Positions 15,964-24,594 of a stretch of 64,000 nt of DNA are shown one piece after another. This DNA comes from Polaribacter atrinae (GTDB taxonomy: Bacteria; Bacteroidota; Bacteroidia; Flavobacteriales; Flavobacteriaceae): positions 2,230,501 through 2,294,500 of the forward strand of contig NZ_CP150660.1 in NCBI RefSeq assembly GCF_038023995.1. The letters run 5' to 3'. The notes beneath the pieces are model-generated. The model was not told where the DNA came from and made no database searches. It was given only the letters and a program-made list of their open reading frames with translations. Position numbers and translations under genes: made by a program. Position 1 is the stretch's first letter; each line of letters starts with the position of its first letter.

Positions 15964-17574
15964 ATGAAAAATATGTATATTTCAAGGATAAAAATTACCT
16001 CAATAATGTACAGCTTTAAACATGCAACTATTTCCATTTTAGTACTATTAATCACCTCTTTTTTAACCATTAATAGTAACGCACAAATAGCAGAAAAAAA
16101 ACTCGATAATTTAGTAGAAGAAACTTTAAAAACCTTTGATGTACCTGGTATTTCTGTCGGAATTTTAAAAGATGGAAAAATAGTGTACGCAAAAGGTCAC
16201 GGAGTTCGTTCTTTAACCAACAAAAAAGACATGAACGAAAATACCTTAGTTGGTATTGCTTCTAACAGTAAAGGGTTTACTTGTTTTGCTTTGGCGATGA
16301 TGGTAGATGCAGGAAAATTAAATTGGGACGATAAGGTAAGAAAACACATTCCGGAATTTCAATTATACGACGCTTGGGTAACGGAACAATTTACCGTGAG
16401 AGATTTGGTAACACACAGAAGCGGAATGGGTTTAGGCGCTGGAGATTTAATGTTTTTTCCGGAAGGAAATGATTTTCATGTTGCCGATGTAATTAACAAT
16501 GTAAAATATTTAAAACCAGAAACCTCTTTTAGAAGCAAATTTGCATACAACAACAATATGTTTATTATTGCGGGAGAAGTTTTAAAACGTGTAAGTGGTC
16601 TTTCTTGGGAAGAATTTATTGAAACTAAAATTATGAAGCCTGTTGGCATGAGCAACAGTAAAGCGTCTTATAATAGAGTTACAAACAGTACTAATATTAT
16701 TGATGCACATACAAGAGCAGAAGGAAAAGTGATTCAGATTCCGCATGATTGGAGCGAAACTGCAAATCCTGCAGGCGGAATTATGAGTAACGTAAACGAC
16801 ATGCTTACGTGGGCAAATTTTTTAATGAATGACGCAGTTACAAAAAACGGAACACGTTTATTAAGCGAAACACAATTTCATGAGCTTTGGCAATTACAAA
16901 CTCCTTTACCTGTTAGAAAAGGCGATGCTTACAACTCTAATTTTAAAGGTTATGGTTTAGGTTGGTTTTTAACGGATGTAAAAGGCGGTTACAAACAAGT
17001 ATACCACACAGGTGGTTTATTAGGTACCGTAACTCAGTTTACAATGATTCCAGATTTAGACTTGGCAATTATTGTATTAACCAATCAAATGAATGGAAGC
17101 GCTTTTAATACCGTTACAAATACAATTAAAGATGCTTATTTAGGGTATGAAGATAGAAATTGGATTGGAAAATTAGGAACAAACAACACCAAGTTTTTAA
17201 AATATAATGATAGTTTAAAAACTGTTATTTATAATAAAGTAGAAGTTGCTAAAAAAGACATGAGTTTACCTAAACCAGGTCAGATTGTAGGGACCTATAA
17301 AGACAATTGGTTTGGAAACATTATTATTACGAATGACGGAACTTCTTACCGTATAAAATGTGAACGTTCTTCTAAATTAGTTGGACAATTATTTCCATAC
17401 AACCAAACAACTTACGTTGCAAAGTGGGATAACAGAAGTTTTGATGCAGATGTTTTTGTACAGTTTTCTTTTAATGAAGAAGGAAATGCAACTGGTGCAA
17501 CTATGAAGTATATTGCACCAATAACAGATTTCAGTTTCGATTTTGGCGACTTAAATCTTAAAAAAGTAAACTAA
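15964..17574 (+). CDS. serine hydrolase (class C beta-lactamase-like) with C-terminal DUF3471-type domain
   Basis: Penicillin-binding-protein/AmpC-fold serine hydrolase, exported. Numbered from the ATG at 15964 (536 residues): SxxK is Ser100-Lys103, YxN is Tyr195-Asn197 and the third-box HTG is 348-350, so the active site is complete. A hydrophobic signal segment ends at SNAQ near residue 41. An ATG at 16006 gives a more conventional signal peptide and is a good alternative start. The region after about residue 430 resembles DUF3471. The biological substrate (peptide, ester or cell-wall fragment) is unknown. The next gene starts 1 nt after the stop. Confidence 0.87.
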   Translation: MKNMYISRIKITSIMYSFKHATISILVLLITSFLTINSNAQIAEKKLDNLVEETLKTFDVPGISVGILKDGKIVYAKGHGVRSLTNKKDMNENTLVGIASNSKGFTCFALAMMVDAGKLNWDDKVRKHIPEFQLYDAWVTEQFTVRDLVTHRSGMGLGAGDLMFFPEGNDFHVADVINNVKYLKPETSFRSKFAYNNNMFIIAGEVLKRVSGLSWEEFIETKIMKPVGMSNSKASYNRVTNSTNIIDAHTRAEGKVIQIPHDWSETANPAGGIMSNVNDMLTWANFLMNDAVTKNGTRLLSETQFHELWQLQTPLPVRKGDAYNSNFKGYGLGWFLTDVKGGYKQVYHTGGLLGTVTQFTMIPDLDLAIIVLTNQMNGSAFNTVTNTIKDAYLGYEDRNWIGKLGTNNTKFLKYNDSLKTVIYNKVEVAKKDMSLPKPGQIVGTYKDNWFGNIIITNDGTSYRIKCERSSKLVGQLFPYNQTTYVAKWDNRSFDADVFVQFSFNEEGNATGATMKYIAPITDFSFDFGDLNLKKVN

Positions 17575-17575
17575 A

Positions 17576-18850
17576 TTGAATAAGACAAAAGAAATTTGGA
17601 TTGCAGGTTTTGCATTATTTTCACTCTTTTTTGGAGCAGGAAATTTAATTTTACCTCCTACTTTAGGTGTTAAATCGGGTACAGATTGGTGGATTGTAGT
17701 TTTAGGATTTATCTTAACAGCCATCATTATTCCTATTTTTGCAATTTTTGCACACGCTCGGTTACAAGGAACTTTGTACGATTTTGGTAAAAAAGTTTCT
17801 CCGGTATTTAGCACGGTCTTTTGTTTTCTTATTTACATAATTGCCGTTGCAATTCCATCGCCAAGAACTGCAGCAGTAACACATGAAATGGCAATTCAAC
17901 CTTTTTTTAACTCGCCTCCTATTTTAACAAGTATTGTTTACTTTGTTTTGGTATTTATTTTTGCGGTAAACCGTTCTAGAATCATCAGTTTAATCGGTAA
18001 ATTTTTAACACCTATTATTGTTGTTATTTTATTGGTAATTATTTCGATTGCTATTTTTACAGCAAACGGAACCGTAAATACATCAAACTTTAAAAATCCT
18101 TTTGTAGATGGTATTTTAGAAGGTTACCAAACCTTTGACGCTATTGCAGGCGTTGTTGTTGGTGCCGTAATTATTATCTCATTAGATTATAGCAACCACA
18201 CTACTTTTAACGAAAAAAGAGCGTTGATAAGAAAAGCGGGTTATATATCTGGATTTGGTTTATTACTCATTTACGGAGGCTTAATTTTAAGCGGCTCTTT
18301 ATTCAGTGCTACCTTTGCAGAAAATGCTACAAGAATTGAAATTTTATCTGGTTTAAGCACACAAACCTTAGGTAATTTAGGAACCACTTTTTTAAGTGTC
18401 TTAGTTGCTTTAGCATGTTTTACAACTGCGGTTGGTATTGTAACCGGAACCGCAGATTATATAAAAGGTATTTGTAACAATTCTAAAACGGCATACATAA
18501 GTACTGCGGCTGTTTGTAGTGTAATAGGTATTATTGTTGGGAGTTATAATGTTGGTTTTATTATTGATGTTGCTGTACCTGCTTTAATGTTTGTATACCC
18601 AATAACAATCGTCTTGATACTACTGAATGTTGTACCAGAAAAGTATACTTCTAAATTGGTTTTTAGAGGTGTTGTTATGGTAACTTTTATCTTTAGTATT
18701 ACAGACTTTTTAGGGTTTATTATTCCTAGAGAAAACTTAACGGGTATTAAAAATTTTATTCCACTTGCAGAACACAGTTTGGGTTGGGTATTGCCTGCTT
18801 TGTTGTTTTTTGTTGGGTTGAATTTGAAGCCAAATAAAGCTCATGAATAA
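17576..18850 (+). CDS. brnQ: branched-chain amino acid transport system II carrier protein
   Basis: Cation-coupled symporter for Leu/Ile/Val in the inner membrane. 424 residues with about twelve helices. The N-terminus ALFSLFFGAGNLILPPTLG is characteristic of BrnQ, and PSPRTAAVTHE appears in the first third. It starts with TTG at 17576, 1 nt after the serine hydrolase stop, so it is probably co-transcribed and coupled. The last codons overlap an out-of-frame AbiH-like remnant at 18843. Confidence 0.93.
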   Translation: MNKTKEIWIAGFALFSLFFGAGNLILPPTLGVKSGTDWWIVVLGFILTAIIIPIFAIFAHARLQGTLYDFGKKVSPVFSTVFCFLIYIIAVAIPSPRTAAVTHEMAIQPFFNSPPILTSIVYFVLVFIFAVNRSRIISLIGKFLTPIIVVILLVIISIAIFTANGTVNTSNFKNPFVDGILEGYQTFDAIAGVVVGAVIIISLDYSNHTTFNEKRALIRKAGYISGFGLLLIYGGLILSGSLFSATFAENATRIEILSGLSTQTLGNLGTTFLSVLVALACFTTAVGIVTGTADYIKGICNNSKTAYISTAAVCSVIGIIVGSYNVGFIIDVAVPALMFVYPITIVLILLNVVPEKYTSKLVFRGVVMVTFIFSITDFLGFIIPRENLTGIKNFIPLAEHSLGWVLPALLFFVGLNLKPNKAHE

Positions 18851-18893
18851 ACTTATACTTGTTGGAAACGGCTTTGATTTATTAGAAAACTAA
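18843..18893 (+). pseudogene. AbiH-family N-terminal remnant
   Basis: A 16-codon reading, MNKLILVGNGFDLLEN then TAA, begins inside the 3' end of brnQ. The LILVGNGFDL stretch is the diagnostic N-terminus of AbiH-type abortive-infection proteins. Nothing AbiH-like follows; the next 40 nt encode no recognisable continuation before the flippase gene on the other strand. I read it as the 5' scar of a deleted anti-phage gene. Confidence 0.6.
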
Positions 18894-18934
18894 CTAGATT
18901 CTTTAGTTTTAGGAGACTATGACTTATTGTAACC

Positions 18935-20200
18935 TTATTTTAAAAAAATGAATTTTAAATGATTTCTGTTTTTACCATCAAAAATTATAAACCCTAAATT
19001 GGTAATAAAATGGCTAAAAAGCATAGAAATTGCGGCTCCCATTATTTTGTAAGTAGGAATTAAAAGAAGGCCTAAAATTAAATTCATAAAACAACCTACA
19101 ATAAATCGATATACATTTTTTTTAAGTTGATTACTATTAATGAGGTGTTTTTCAAAAACCATTCCCAAGAAAATGAATATTGGAGACCAACTAAATATTT
19201 TTAGCGGCGTAGCGATAGAAACATAACTTTCATTAAAAAAAGTACTTAAAATAGAGGTTCCAAAAAATGTGTAAAATAATCCTATTAGAACTCCTAATAA
19301 TAACATGTACTTATACAAAGCGCTTATTTTTTTCTGATATATATTGATATCCGTTTTATAAGATTCTGCCAAAGAAGGATATAATGCGTTAATTATTGAA
19401 AAACCAATACTCCAAGTAAGAGCTATAACTAAAAAATCAATGGTAGCAAAAAGACCTATTGCAGCATCTCCAAAATAGTATTTTAAAATAAAATCATCAA
19501 TAGAAATGTAAAGAGATACTAATAAGTTTGAAAGTATTAAAGGATAAGAGTTTTTTAATAAATATTTTACCATCGATATAGAAAAATATTTATTTTTAAG
19601 TTTAATAGCCGTTTTAGTAATAAAAATAAAGCCGTAAATAATTCCTTGCAATAAGAAATCAACAATTAAAAGTGATGCAAAGTATAGAATTCCAAGTTGA
19701 TGTTCAACCCCATAATATTGCAATAAAACAATACAAAATAAGCTTGAAATTTTACTTATAAAAATATAATTCGTTTTTTTAATAGCATAAAAATAATATT
19801 CGAAAACGTCTGTAATCCTTATAAAATAACTAAAACCAATTAAAAAGTAGAGCCAAAATAGTTTGTTACTATTATAAAAGTAATTGTAAATTAAAAGTCC
19901 TAGAAAAAACAAAATCCAGCTAAAAAGGCGCAAGTAGAACGCAGTTACTAAAATTTCTTTTGTTTTTTTCGGATTAAAAATAATCTCTCGAATACAAATT
20001 GCAGATAAGCCTAAAAATAATACAGGAGCAAAAAAGGCAATAAATGTTTCAGCAAACTTAAGTTTTCCAATATTTAAAACACCAAGTGAATTAAATATTT
20101 TAGGAATAATAAAGATACCAACAAGTAACTGAATCAATTTTTCGGCAATAAACCACTTGGTATTAAGAAAATCTTGTTTACTAAAAAGCACAGGTATCAA
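18935..20200 (-). CDS. Wzx-like polysaccharide flippase (MOP/MATE superfamily)
   Basis: A 421-residue inner-membrane protein with about twelve helices. The N-terminus resembles O-antigen/exopolysaccharide flippases (LGVLNIGKLKFAETFIAFFAPVLFLGLSAICIREI type pattern), including the amphipathic loop between the first helices. Wzx proteins move lipid-linked oligosaccharides across the membrane. No glycosyltransferase or polymerase genes adjoin it, unlike in a normal polysaccharide locus, so it is an orphan in a plastic segment between the AbiH remnant and the WYL gene. Confidence 0.8.
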   Translation of the reverse strand: MIPVLFSKQDFLNTKWFIAEKLIQLLVGIFIIPKIFNSLGVLNIGKLKFAETFIAFFAPVLFLGLSAICIREIIFNPKKTKEILVTAFYLRLFSWILFFLGLLIYNYFYNSNKLFWLYFLIGFSYFIRITDVFEYYFYAIKKTNYIFISKISSLFCIVLLQYYGVEHQLGILYFASLLIVDFLLQGIIYGFIFITKTAIKLKNKYFSISMVKYLLKNSYPLILSNLLVSLYISIDDFILKYYFGDAAIGLFATIDFLVIALTWSIGFSIINALYPSLAESYKTDINIYQKKISALYKYMLLLGVLIGLFYTFFGTSILSTFFNESYVSIATPLKIFSWSPIFIFLGMVFEKHLINSNQLKKNVYRFIVGCFMNLILGLLLIPTYKIMGAAISMLFSHFITNLGFIIFDGKNRNHLKFIFLK

Positions 20201-20262
20201 ATATAGAATTGAAGGTATAAAGATTAAACTTTTTTTGTAACCTTGTAACTTAAATTGTTAAA

Positions 20263-21249
20263 ATGTCTCCAGAATTTCTAAGGCGCTACTATATCCTAAA
20301 AATTATTACAAATCCAAAAGCTTTTGGTGTGGATAATGATTTATATGTAACGCATAAAGAACTTCAACAAAAACTACAGGATAAACAATCAGAATTTATT
20401 GAAAATGAATTTTTAAGTAAATTAAATTCTAATAGTCCAAAAACGGTTCATAGAGATTTCCAATTTATTAAAAATGAGTTTGGTGTTCATATTTCATTAA
20501 AAAGAGGCTATGGATATTTTGTTAAAAGCGGTAATGTATCCGAAGAAATTACAGATATTTTTAATAGATGCGAGCACTTATTAATAAGTAAAAAAGCATC
20601 AGAAAATCATTCTTGTGTAGCTACAGAAAAATCTTCATTAAATAGTAAGTTAGATTTGTTAGGGCTAATTAATGCCATAGAAAACAAGTATGTAATTCAT
20701 ATAAGTTACAAAGGTTGGTATGATGATAATTGTTTTGAAGAAATTAATAAAAAAGCCTTCCAACCTTTACATTTAAAAGAAAAAGATAAAGCTTGGTATT
20801 TGCTTGCGTATTGCCCTATAGATGCTAAAATTACGTCATTTTGTTTAGATGAACGTTTACAGGAAATTAGAATCTTTAAAAGAAAAATGTTAGAAGCAAT
20901 TCCTTTTGATCATAATGCTTATTTTAAGGATGCAATTGGTATTTTAAATGATCAAACAAAAGCGGAGAAAATTATACTACAAGTTGCCAATCACCATTTA
21001 AAATATCTGATAAGTAAACCAATACATGCTAGTCAACGTCTAATTGTTGAGCCTGTAAAATGGAATTCAGAGGTATTAGATTACGCTGATCCTGATATTT
21101 GGGGAACGATTGAAGTTGAACTCAAACCAAATTACGAGTTTATAATGGAGATGCTAAAGTTTAACCAATGGGTTAAAATTATTTCACCAAAATCTGTGGT
21201 AGATAATTTTAAAGAACACCTTCAATATATTGTAAATTATTATAGGTAA
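20263..21249 (+). CDS. WYL-domain transcriptional regulator
   Basis: A 328-residue protein. The N-terminal 90 residues look like a winged-helix-type DNA-binding region (residues 1-80, with KTVHRDFQFIKNEFGVHI as the probable recognition part). The WYL domain follows with VIHISYKGWYDD and KAWYLLAYCP (about residues 145-190), then the C-terminal WCX-type extension. WYL proteins sense ligands, often nucleic acid fragments, and frequently regulate phage-defence genes. Its neighbours (AbiH remnant, orphan flippase, short ORF) suggest a former defence or mobile locus, but its present target is unknown. Confidence 0.85.
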   Translation: MSPEFLRRYYILKIITNPKAFGVDNDLYVTHKELQQKLQDKQSEFIENEFLSKLNSNSPKTVHRDFQFIKNEFGVHISLKRGYGYFVKSGNVSEEITDIFNRCEHLLISKKASENHSCVATEKSSLNSKLDLLGLINAIENKYVIHISYKGWYDDNCFEEINKKAFQPLHLKEKDKAWYLLAYCPIDAKITSFCLDERLQEIRIFKRKMLEAIPFDHNAYFKDAIGILNDQTKAEKIILQVANHHLKYLISKPIHASQRLIVEPVKWNSEVLDYADPDIWGTIEVELKPNYEFIMEMLKFNQWVKIISPKSVVDNFKEHLQYIVNYYR

Positions 21250-21287
21250 TTTTTCGTAAACTCTTTTCGTTTTTTCTTCAAATAGAC

Positions 21288-21318
21288 TTTGTTTGTCTTT
21301 TTGACAATTCTATTTTTG
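21288..21318 (+). promoter_or_regulatory. strong promoter (TTTG-N19-TATTTTTG)
   Basis: TTTG at 21288-21291, a 19-nt spacer and TATTTTTG at 21311-21318 make a textbook Bacteroidetes promoter. The start would be near 21325, about 40 nt before the short ORF at 21364. Confidence 0.65.
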
Positions 21319-21363
21319 AAAATTGATATCTACATATGCCAGTCTTATAAATTAAAACATCCT

Positions 21364-21471
21364 ATGAACGTGAAAGACGAATATATTGCTGATTTTACGA
21401 GAGTTCATGGTGTAAATCTAAAAACCGAAAGGTATTTAAATGAGTGGTTTTTGGAATGTAGAATTGTTTAA
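21364..21471 (+). CDS. 35-residue short ORF of unknown function
   Basis: Begins MNVKDEYIADFTRVHG and ends ECRIV. It is preceded by an excellent promoter and followed about 90 nt later by a hairpin terminator (21562), so it looks like a complete small transcription unit. It may equally be a truncated remnant of a larger gene in this eroded segment. I do not recognise the family. An upstream in-frame start at 21289 overlaps the promoter and is unlikely. Confidence 0.45.
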   Translation: MNVKDEYIADFTRVHGVNLKTERYLNEWFLECRIV

Positions 21472-21561
21472 AAAAATATTATTGGTAATATGGTTCGAAG
21501 AACTTTTATTTAAATAAAAATAATTATGAATTTATATTGGGGGATATAAATTTTATTAGAA

Positions 21562-21594
21562 TAAAGAATACGCAAAAGTATCGCGTATTCTTTA
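21562..21594. terminator. hairpin terminator
   Basis: TAAAGAATACGC and GCGTATTCTTTA form a 12-bp stem with A/T-rich flanks. It ends the small transcription unit at 21288-21471. Confidence 0.7.
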
Positions 21595-21682
21595 TTTAAA
21601 ATTAAAATTTTTACATAGTATTTATTATTACTATTATAGTTAGGTCTTTTGAAAAAGGAAATTAAAAATTGCTATGAATTGT

Positions 21683-21719
21683 AAAAGGGTTAAATGATGA
21701 ATTCATTTAACCCTTTTTA
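21683..21719. terminator. second hairpin terminator
   Basis: A perfect 15-bp stem, AAAAGGGTTAAATGA with TCATTTAACCCTTTT, with loop TGAAT and a T run. It lies between the short ORF and the araC fragment. In the 398-nt gap 21472-21869 I see only the two hairpins and that fragment. Confidence 0.7.
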
Positions 21720-21799
21720 TTTAAGAAATTTTTTATATCAAGTTGCTGACATTAATTGCTGCCCACTTTTTAATTTTATCTAAAGTTCCCACTACTTTT

Positions 21800-21848
21800 T
21801 ACAGTCAACTAATCAAAAAATATGGCAGTGCAAGACATTGTGAATTCA
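21800..21848 (+). pseudogene. duplicated 5' fragment of the araC-family gene
   Basis: ATGGCAGTGCAAGACATTGT at 21822 matches the start of the intact araC gene at 23279 with one base change, and the preceding CAACTAATCAAAAAATAT resembles the bases just before that gene. Similarity stops a few codons in (MAVQDIV); the reading then meets TGA at 21906-21908. It is the leftover of a second araC copy or of an aborted duplication. Confidence 0.6.
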
Positions 21849-21869
21849 TGTTTTGATCGTGTTTTATTT

Positions 21870-22445
21870 TCAAATTTTAGATTTTATCCTACTCAACGTT
21901 TCTTGTGAAATATTAATATAAGAAGCTACAATTTTGTTTGGCAAGCGTTTAACTATATTCGGATTTATTTTAAATAATTGTCTATATCGTTCTGTAGCAT
22001 CTAGCGTTGTAAATGATATTAATCTTTTAGAATTATTTACATATGCCTTTTCTAAATAAATGTTATAAAAATCTTTCCATTTAGGAACAATGGTCATAAG
22101 ATGTCTAAAATCATCGTGCGTGATGTATAAAAGTTCACTATTTTCAACAACTTGAATGCTTTCTTGCGCAGGATCCTTGGTTATAAAACTAACCAGTTCT
22201 GTCGCAAACTGATTTTCAAATGCAATATAACGCGTTACGTCTTTCCCCTCTTCATTGATGTAAAATAATCTTAAACACCCTTTTTTTACAAAATAACTAG
22301 CCTGACTATTTTTACCATTTGAAAGTAAAATGTCATTTTTCCTTTTTTTAATTGTTTTAAAATAAGACAATACTATTTTTAAATCCTCATCATCAATAGT
22401 AATATTCTTGTTTATGAAATTAGTGAGTTCTATATTATTTATCAT
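21870..22445 (-). CDS. Crp/Fnr-family transcriptional regulator
   Basis: A 191-residue regulator: a cyclic-nucleotide-binding-like beta roll (about residues 30-115, with ASYFVKKGCLRLFYINEEGK) and a short C-terminal helix-turn-helix with IVASYINISQETLSRIKSK. It lacks the FNR cysteine cluster and I see no typical cAMP-binding RxS motif, so its ligand is unknown. The ATG directly abuts the ribB stop codon (22446), so it is in an operon with ribB. Confidence 0.88.
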   Translation of the reverse strand: MINNIELTNFINKNITIDDEDLKIVLSYFKTIKKRKNDILLSNGKNSQASYFVKKGCLRLFYINEEGKDVTRYIAFENQFATELVSFITKDPAQESIQVVENSELLYITHDDFRHLMTIVPKWKDFYNIYLEKAYVNNSKRLISFTTLDATERYRQLFKINPNIVKRLPNKIVASYINISQETLSRIKSKI

Positions 22446-23108
22446 CTAGTTGTAGTCTCTTACAAATTTACGATAATGAATAATATCTTGTATTGTTAAC
22501 ACCATCAAATTGTGTTCTATTACAAATTCTGAAATTGTGTCAATTTTTGCCATGGTTCCGTCATCGTTCATTAATTCGCACAATACGGCTTCTGGTTTTA
22601 AACCTGCTAATTTCATTAAATCTACGCTTCCTTCTGTATGACCTTTTCTTTCCAAAACCCCATTATCTTTCGCTCTTAAAGGAAAGATATGGCCCGGTTT
22701 TGCTAAATCATTACTATTCGCTTTTTCGTTACTCGCAACTTGTATTGTTGTCAATCTATCTTTAGCAGAAACCCCTGTAGTAACGCCTTCTTTTGCTTCT
22801 ATAGAAATTGTAAAAGGTGTTTGATAGCTACTCGTGTTTTCTTTTACCATATAAGGTAATTTAAGCGCGTCTGCTTTTTCATTAGGCAAACAAAGACAAA
22901 CAATACCACTACATTTCCGAATCATCAATGCCATATCATTAATGCTCATATGGTGTGCAGAGAATACTAAATCACCTTCATTCTCTCTATCTTCATCATC
23001 CATTAAGATAATTCCATTTCCATTTTTAAGGTGTAATAATGCTTTTTCTAACCGTTCTTCACTGTCTTTACCAAACCTTTGTAATGTATCTAATTCTGTA
23101 AGTACCAT
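22446..23108 (-). CDS. ribB: 3,4-dihydroxy-2-butanone 4-phosphate synthase
   Basis: Converts ribulose 5-phosphate to dihydroxybutanone phosphate and formate in riboflavin synthesis. A 220-residue stand-alone RibB with no fused RibA domain. The catalytic acidic loop [10 protein letters not shown] lies at residues 37-46; the later [15 protein letters not shown] and [11 protein letters not shown] are family signatures. It is paired with a crp-like regulator gene directly downstream. The ~170-nt divergent gap to araC (23109-23278) holds promoters for both; I saw no FMN riboswitch there. Confidence 0.95.
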   Translation of the reverse strand: MVLTELDTLQRFGKDSEERLEKALLHLKNGNGIILMDDEDRENEGDLVFSAHHMSINDMALMIRKCSGIVCLCLPNEKADALKLPYMVKENTSSYQTPFTISIEAKEGVTTGVSAKDRLTTIQVASNEKANSNDLAKPGHIFPLRAKDNGVLERKGHTEGSVDLMKLAGLKPEAVLCELMNDDGTMAKIDTISEFVIEHNLMVLTIQDIIHYRKFVRDYN

Positions 23109-23278
23109 CTTAAAATCTATTTATTTTTTCGACTGTAAAACTAAGGTTGTCTCAAGTAAAACTATTTGATGTAAGTCAATAAATATATTTATTTTTAAAT
23201 TGAATAAATTTTACATTTAGAAATAAAACATAAAGTTTCTAACTATTTTTACGACCAACAAACCAAACGAATCTATAT

Positions 23279-24118
23279 ATGGCAGTTCAAGACATTGTAA
23301 AATATTCCTTTAAAGAAACCTTCTCTGTAAGTACCGTTCAATTCGAAAAAGCTTGTACCATAGATCATTCTGTGCAACAAAACGCCTATTCTATTTATTG
23401 GATTCAAGAAGGAAGCGGCACCTACAATATCGATTTTGAAAGCTATACGTTTAATGATAATGTGTTGTTCTTTTTATCACCCGGACAAGTATTTACAGTA
23501 GATTCCGAACAAATAAAAACAGCCTACAAACTTACTTTTGTAAGAGACTTTTATTGCGTACAAACCCACGATACAGAAGTAGCTTGCAACGGAATTCTAT
23601 TCAACAATATATATGAAACGCCGTTTGTACAACCTTGCGAAAAAGACACCAAAAAACTCAACGTTATTTTAGAGAGTCTTATAGAAGAGTTTCAACAAAA
23701 CGAAACCGCACAGTACGATATGTTGCAATCTTATTTAAAGCAATTTATCATTTCTTCGGTTCGTGTAAAAAAGGAAAACCACCTAATTAAAGAAGACACC
23801 GAAACCCGTCTTTTTAAAGATTTTAGTTTGTTAGTAGAGCAGAATTTTAAAACCATGCACTCGGTAACAGACTACGCAAACAGATTAGGACTTTCGCCAA
23901 AATCTATTAGTAAACATTTTCAGAAATTGGGTGCAAAAACGCCGTCAGACTTTATTAAAAACCGCATTTTGTTAGAAGCAAAACGTCAGTTAATTTACAC
24001 CGACAAAACGGTAAAAGAAATTGCCTTTGAGCTTGGTTTTAACGATCCCGCTTATTTTACACGCTTTTTTACCAAAACCATTTTAAAATCTCCTTTGCAA
24101 TTTAAAAAAGAATATTAA
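23279..24118 (+). CDS. AraC-family transcriptional regulator
   Basis: A 279-residue regulator. The N-terminal half is a cupin-like sensor (YSIYWIQEGSGTYNIDF, then FFLSPGQVFTVDS). The C-terminal ~100 residues form the double helix-turn-helix: DYANRLGLSPKSISKHFQ and the signature VKEIAFELGFNDPAYFTRFF. It lies just before the thioredoxin/AhpD-like cluster, whose two promoters carry matching 60-bp boxes, so it is the natural candidate regulator (inference). A 5' fragment of a similar gene lies at 21800-21848. Confidence 0.9.
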   Translation: MAVQDIVKYSFKETFSVSTVQFEKACTIDHSVQQNAYSIYWIQEGSGTYNIDFESYTFNDNVLFFLSPGQVFTVDSEQIKTAYKLTFVRDFYCVQTHDTEVACNGILFNNIYETPFVQPCEKDTKKLNVILESLIEEFQQNETAQYDMLQSYLKQFIISSVRVKKENHLIKEDTETRLFKDFSLLVEQNFKTMHSVTDYANRLGLSPKSISKHFQKLGAKTPSDFIKNRILLEAKRQLIYTDKTVKEIAFELGFNDPAYFTRFFTKTILKSPLQFKKEY

Positions 24119-24204
24119 CTGTTTATATGTTACCTCAGCTTCATTATAAGATTTCTTTTAAAGACTAATTAACAGTGTTCATTTCGTTTTTTTTATCCAG
24201 CTTA

Positions 24205-24294
24205 GTCATTTCGATCCTTTTGAGAGAAACCTCATAAAGTTTGACTGGTGTTGTGTTATCACCGCTATGAGATTTCTCCTATTGTCGAAATGAC
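24205..24294 (-). repeat. dispersed inverted-repeat element B, copy 1
   Basis: 90 bp with perfect 10-bp terminal inverted repeats GTCATTTCGA / TCGAAATGAC and an inner pair (GAGAAAnCTCATA-type). Its reverse complement aligns with the element at 37042-37129 and shares the core GTGATAACACAACA. It lies in the 476-nt non-coding gap 24119-24594, together with element A copy 3 and a regulatory box. Confidence 0.7.
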
Positions 24295-24341
24295 AAGTTT
24301 GTGGTTTATGTTCTAACTTCACTCAACATTTTTTAATTTTC

Positions 24342-24438
24342 TTGGGCGTGCCCTTATCAGGTCAGGCTTTCGCAACTCGCTTTTTAAAGTTTTATCAAAC
24401 TTTAAAAGAGCTTAAACAACTTGCTCTATCCTTCACGC
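24342..24438 (+). repeat. dispersed structured element A, copy 3 (divergent)
   Basis: TTGGGCGTGCCC at the 5' end and CCTTCACGC at the 3' end. The outer stem has changed on both sides compared with the other copies: GCGTG pairs with CACGC. The inner hairpin AAAGTTT/AAACTTT also differs in sequence but still pairs. Confidence 0.75.
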
Positions 24439-24466
24439 GTGCATTTTTGTCAACTTTTTTTGCCTT

Positions 24467-24526
24467 GTCCAAACAGTAGGAACTTTTGTCCATTTTTAAA
24501 CCTCTATCTCGGTTGCATCTTTGCAG
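24467..24526 (+). promoter_or_regulatory. regulatory/promoter box 1 before thioredoxin
   Basis: A 60-bp block sharing with 24948-25007 the modules GTCCAAA, AGGAACTTTTGTCCA and CGGTTGCATCTTTGCAG at identical spacing. CATCTTTG is one base from the TAnnTTTG -7 consensus; the GTCC-containing motifs upstream look like a paired activator site, probably for the adjacent AraC protein (inference). Confidence 0.65.
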
Positions 24527-24594
24527 TGTGTAACAATAACAACACAACAACAAGATATTTATCCTGCGTTAGCAGCAATAAAAAATAAGAAAAA

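Noticed and set aside
23109..23278. FMN riboswitch before ribB
   Set aside because: None of the conserved RFN-element segments (such as AGGGCA or GGATG-type blocks) are visible in this short AT-rich region.
24119..24594. CRISPR array or tRNA in the long intergenic gaps
   Set aside because: The repeats there are single dispersed elements without regular spacers, and no cloverleaf or TTCGAnTCC-type T-arm was found in any gap.
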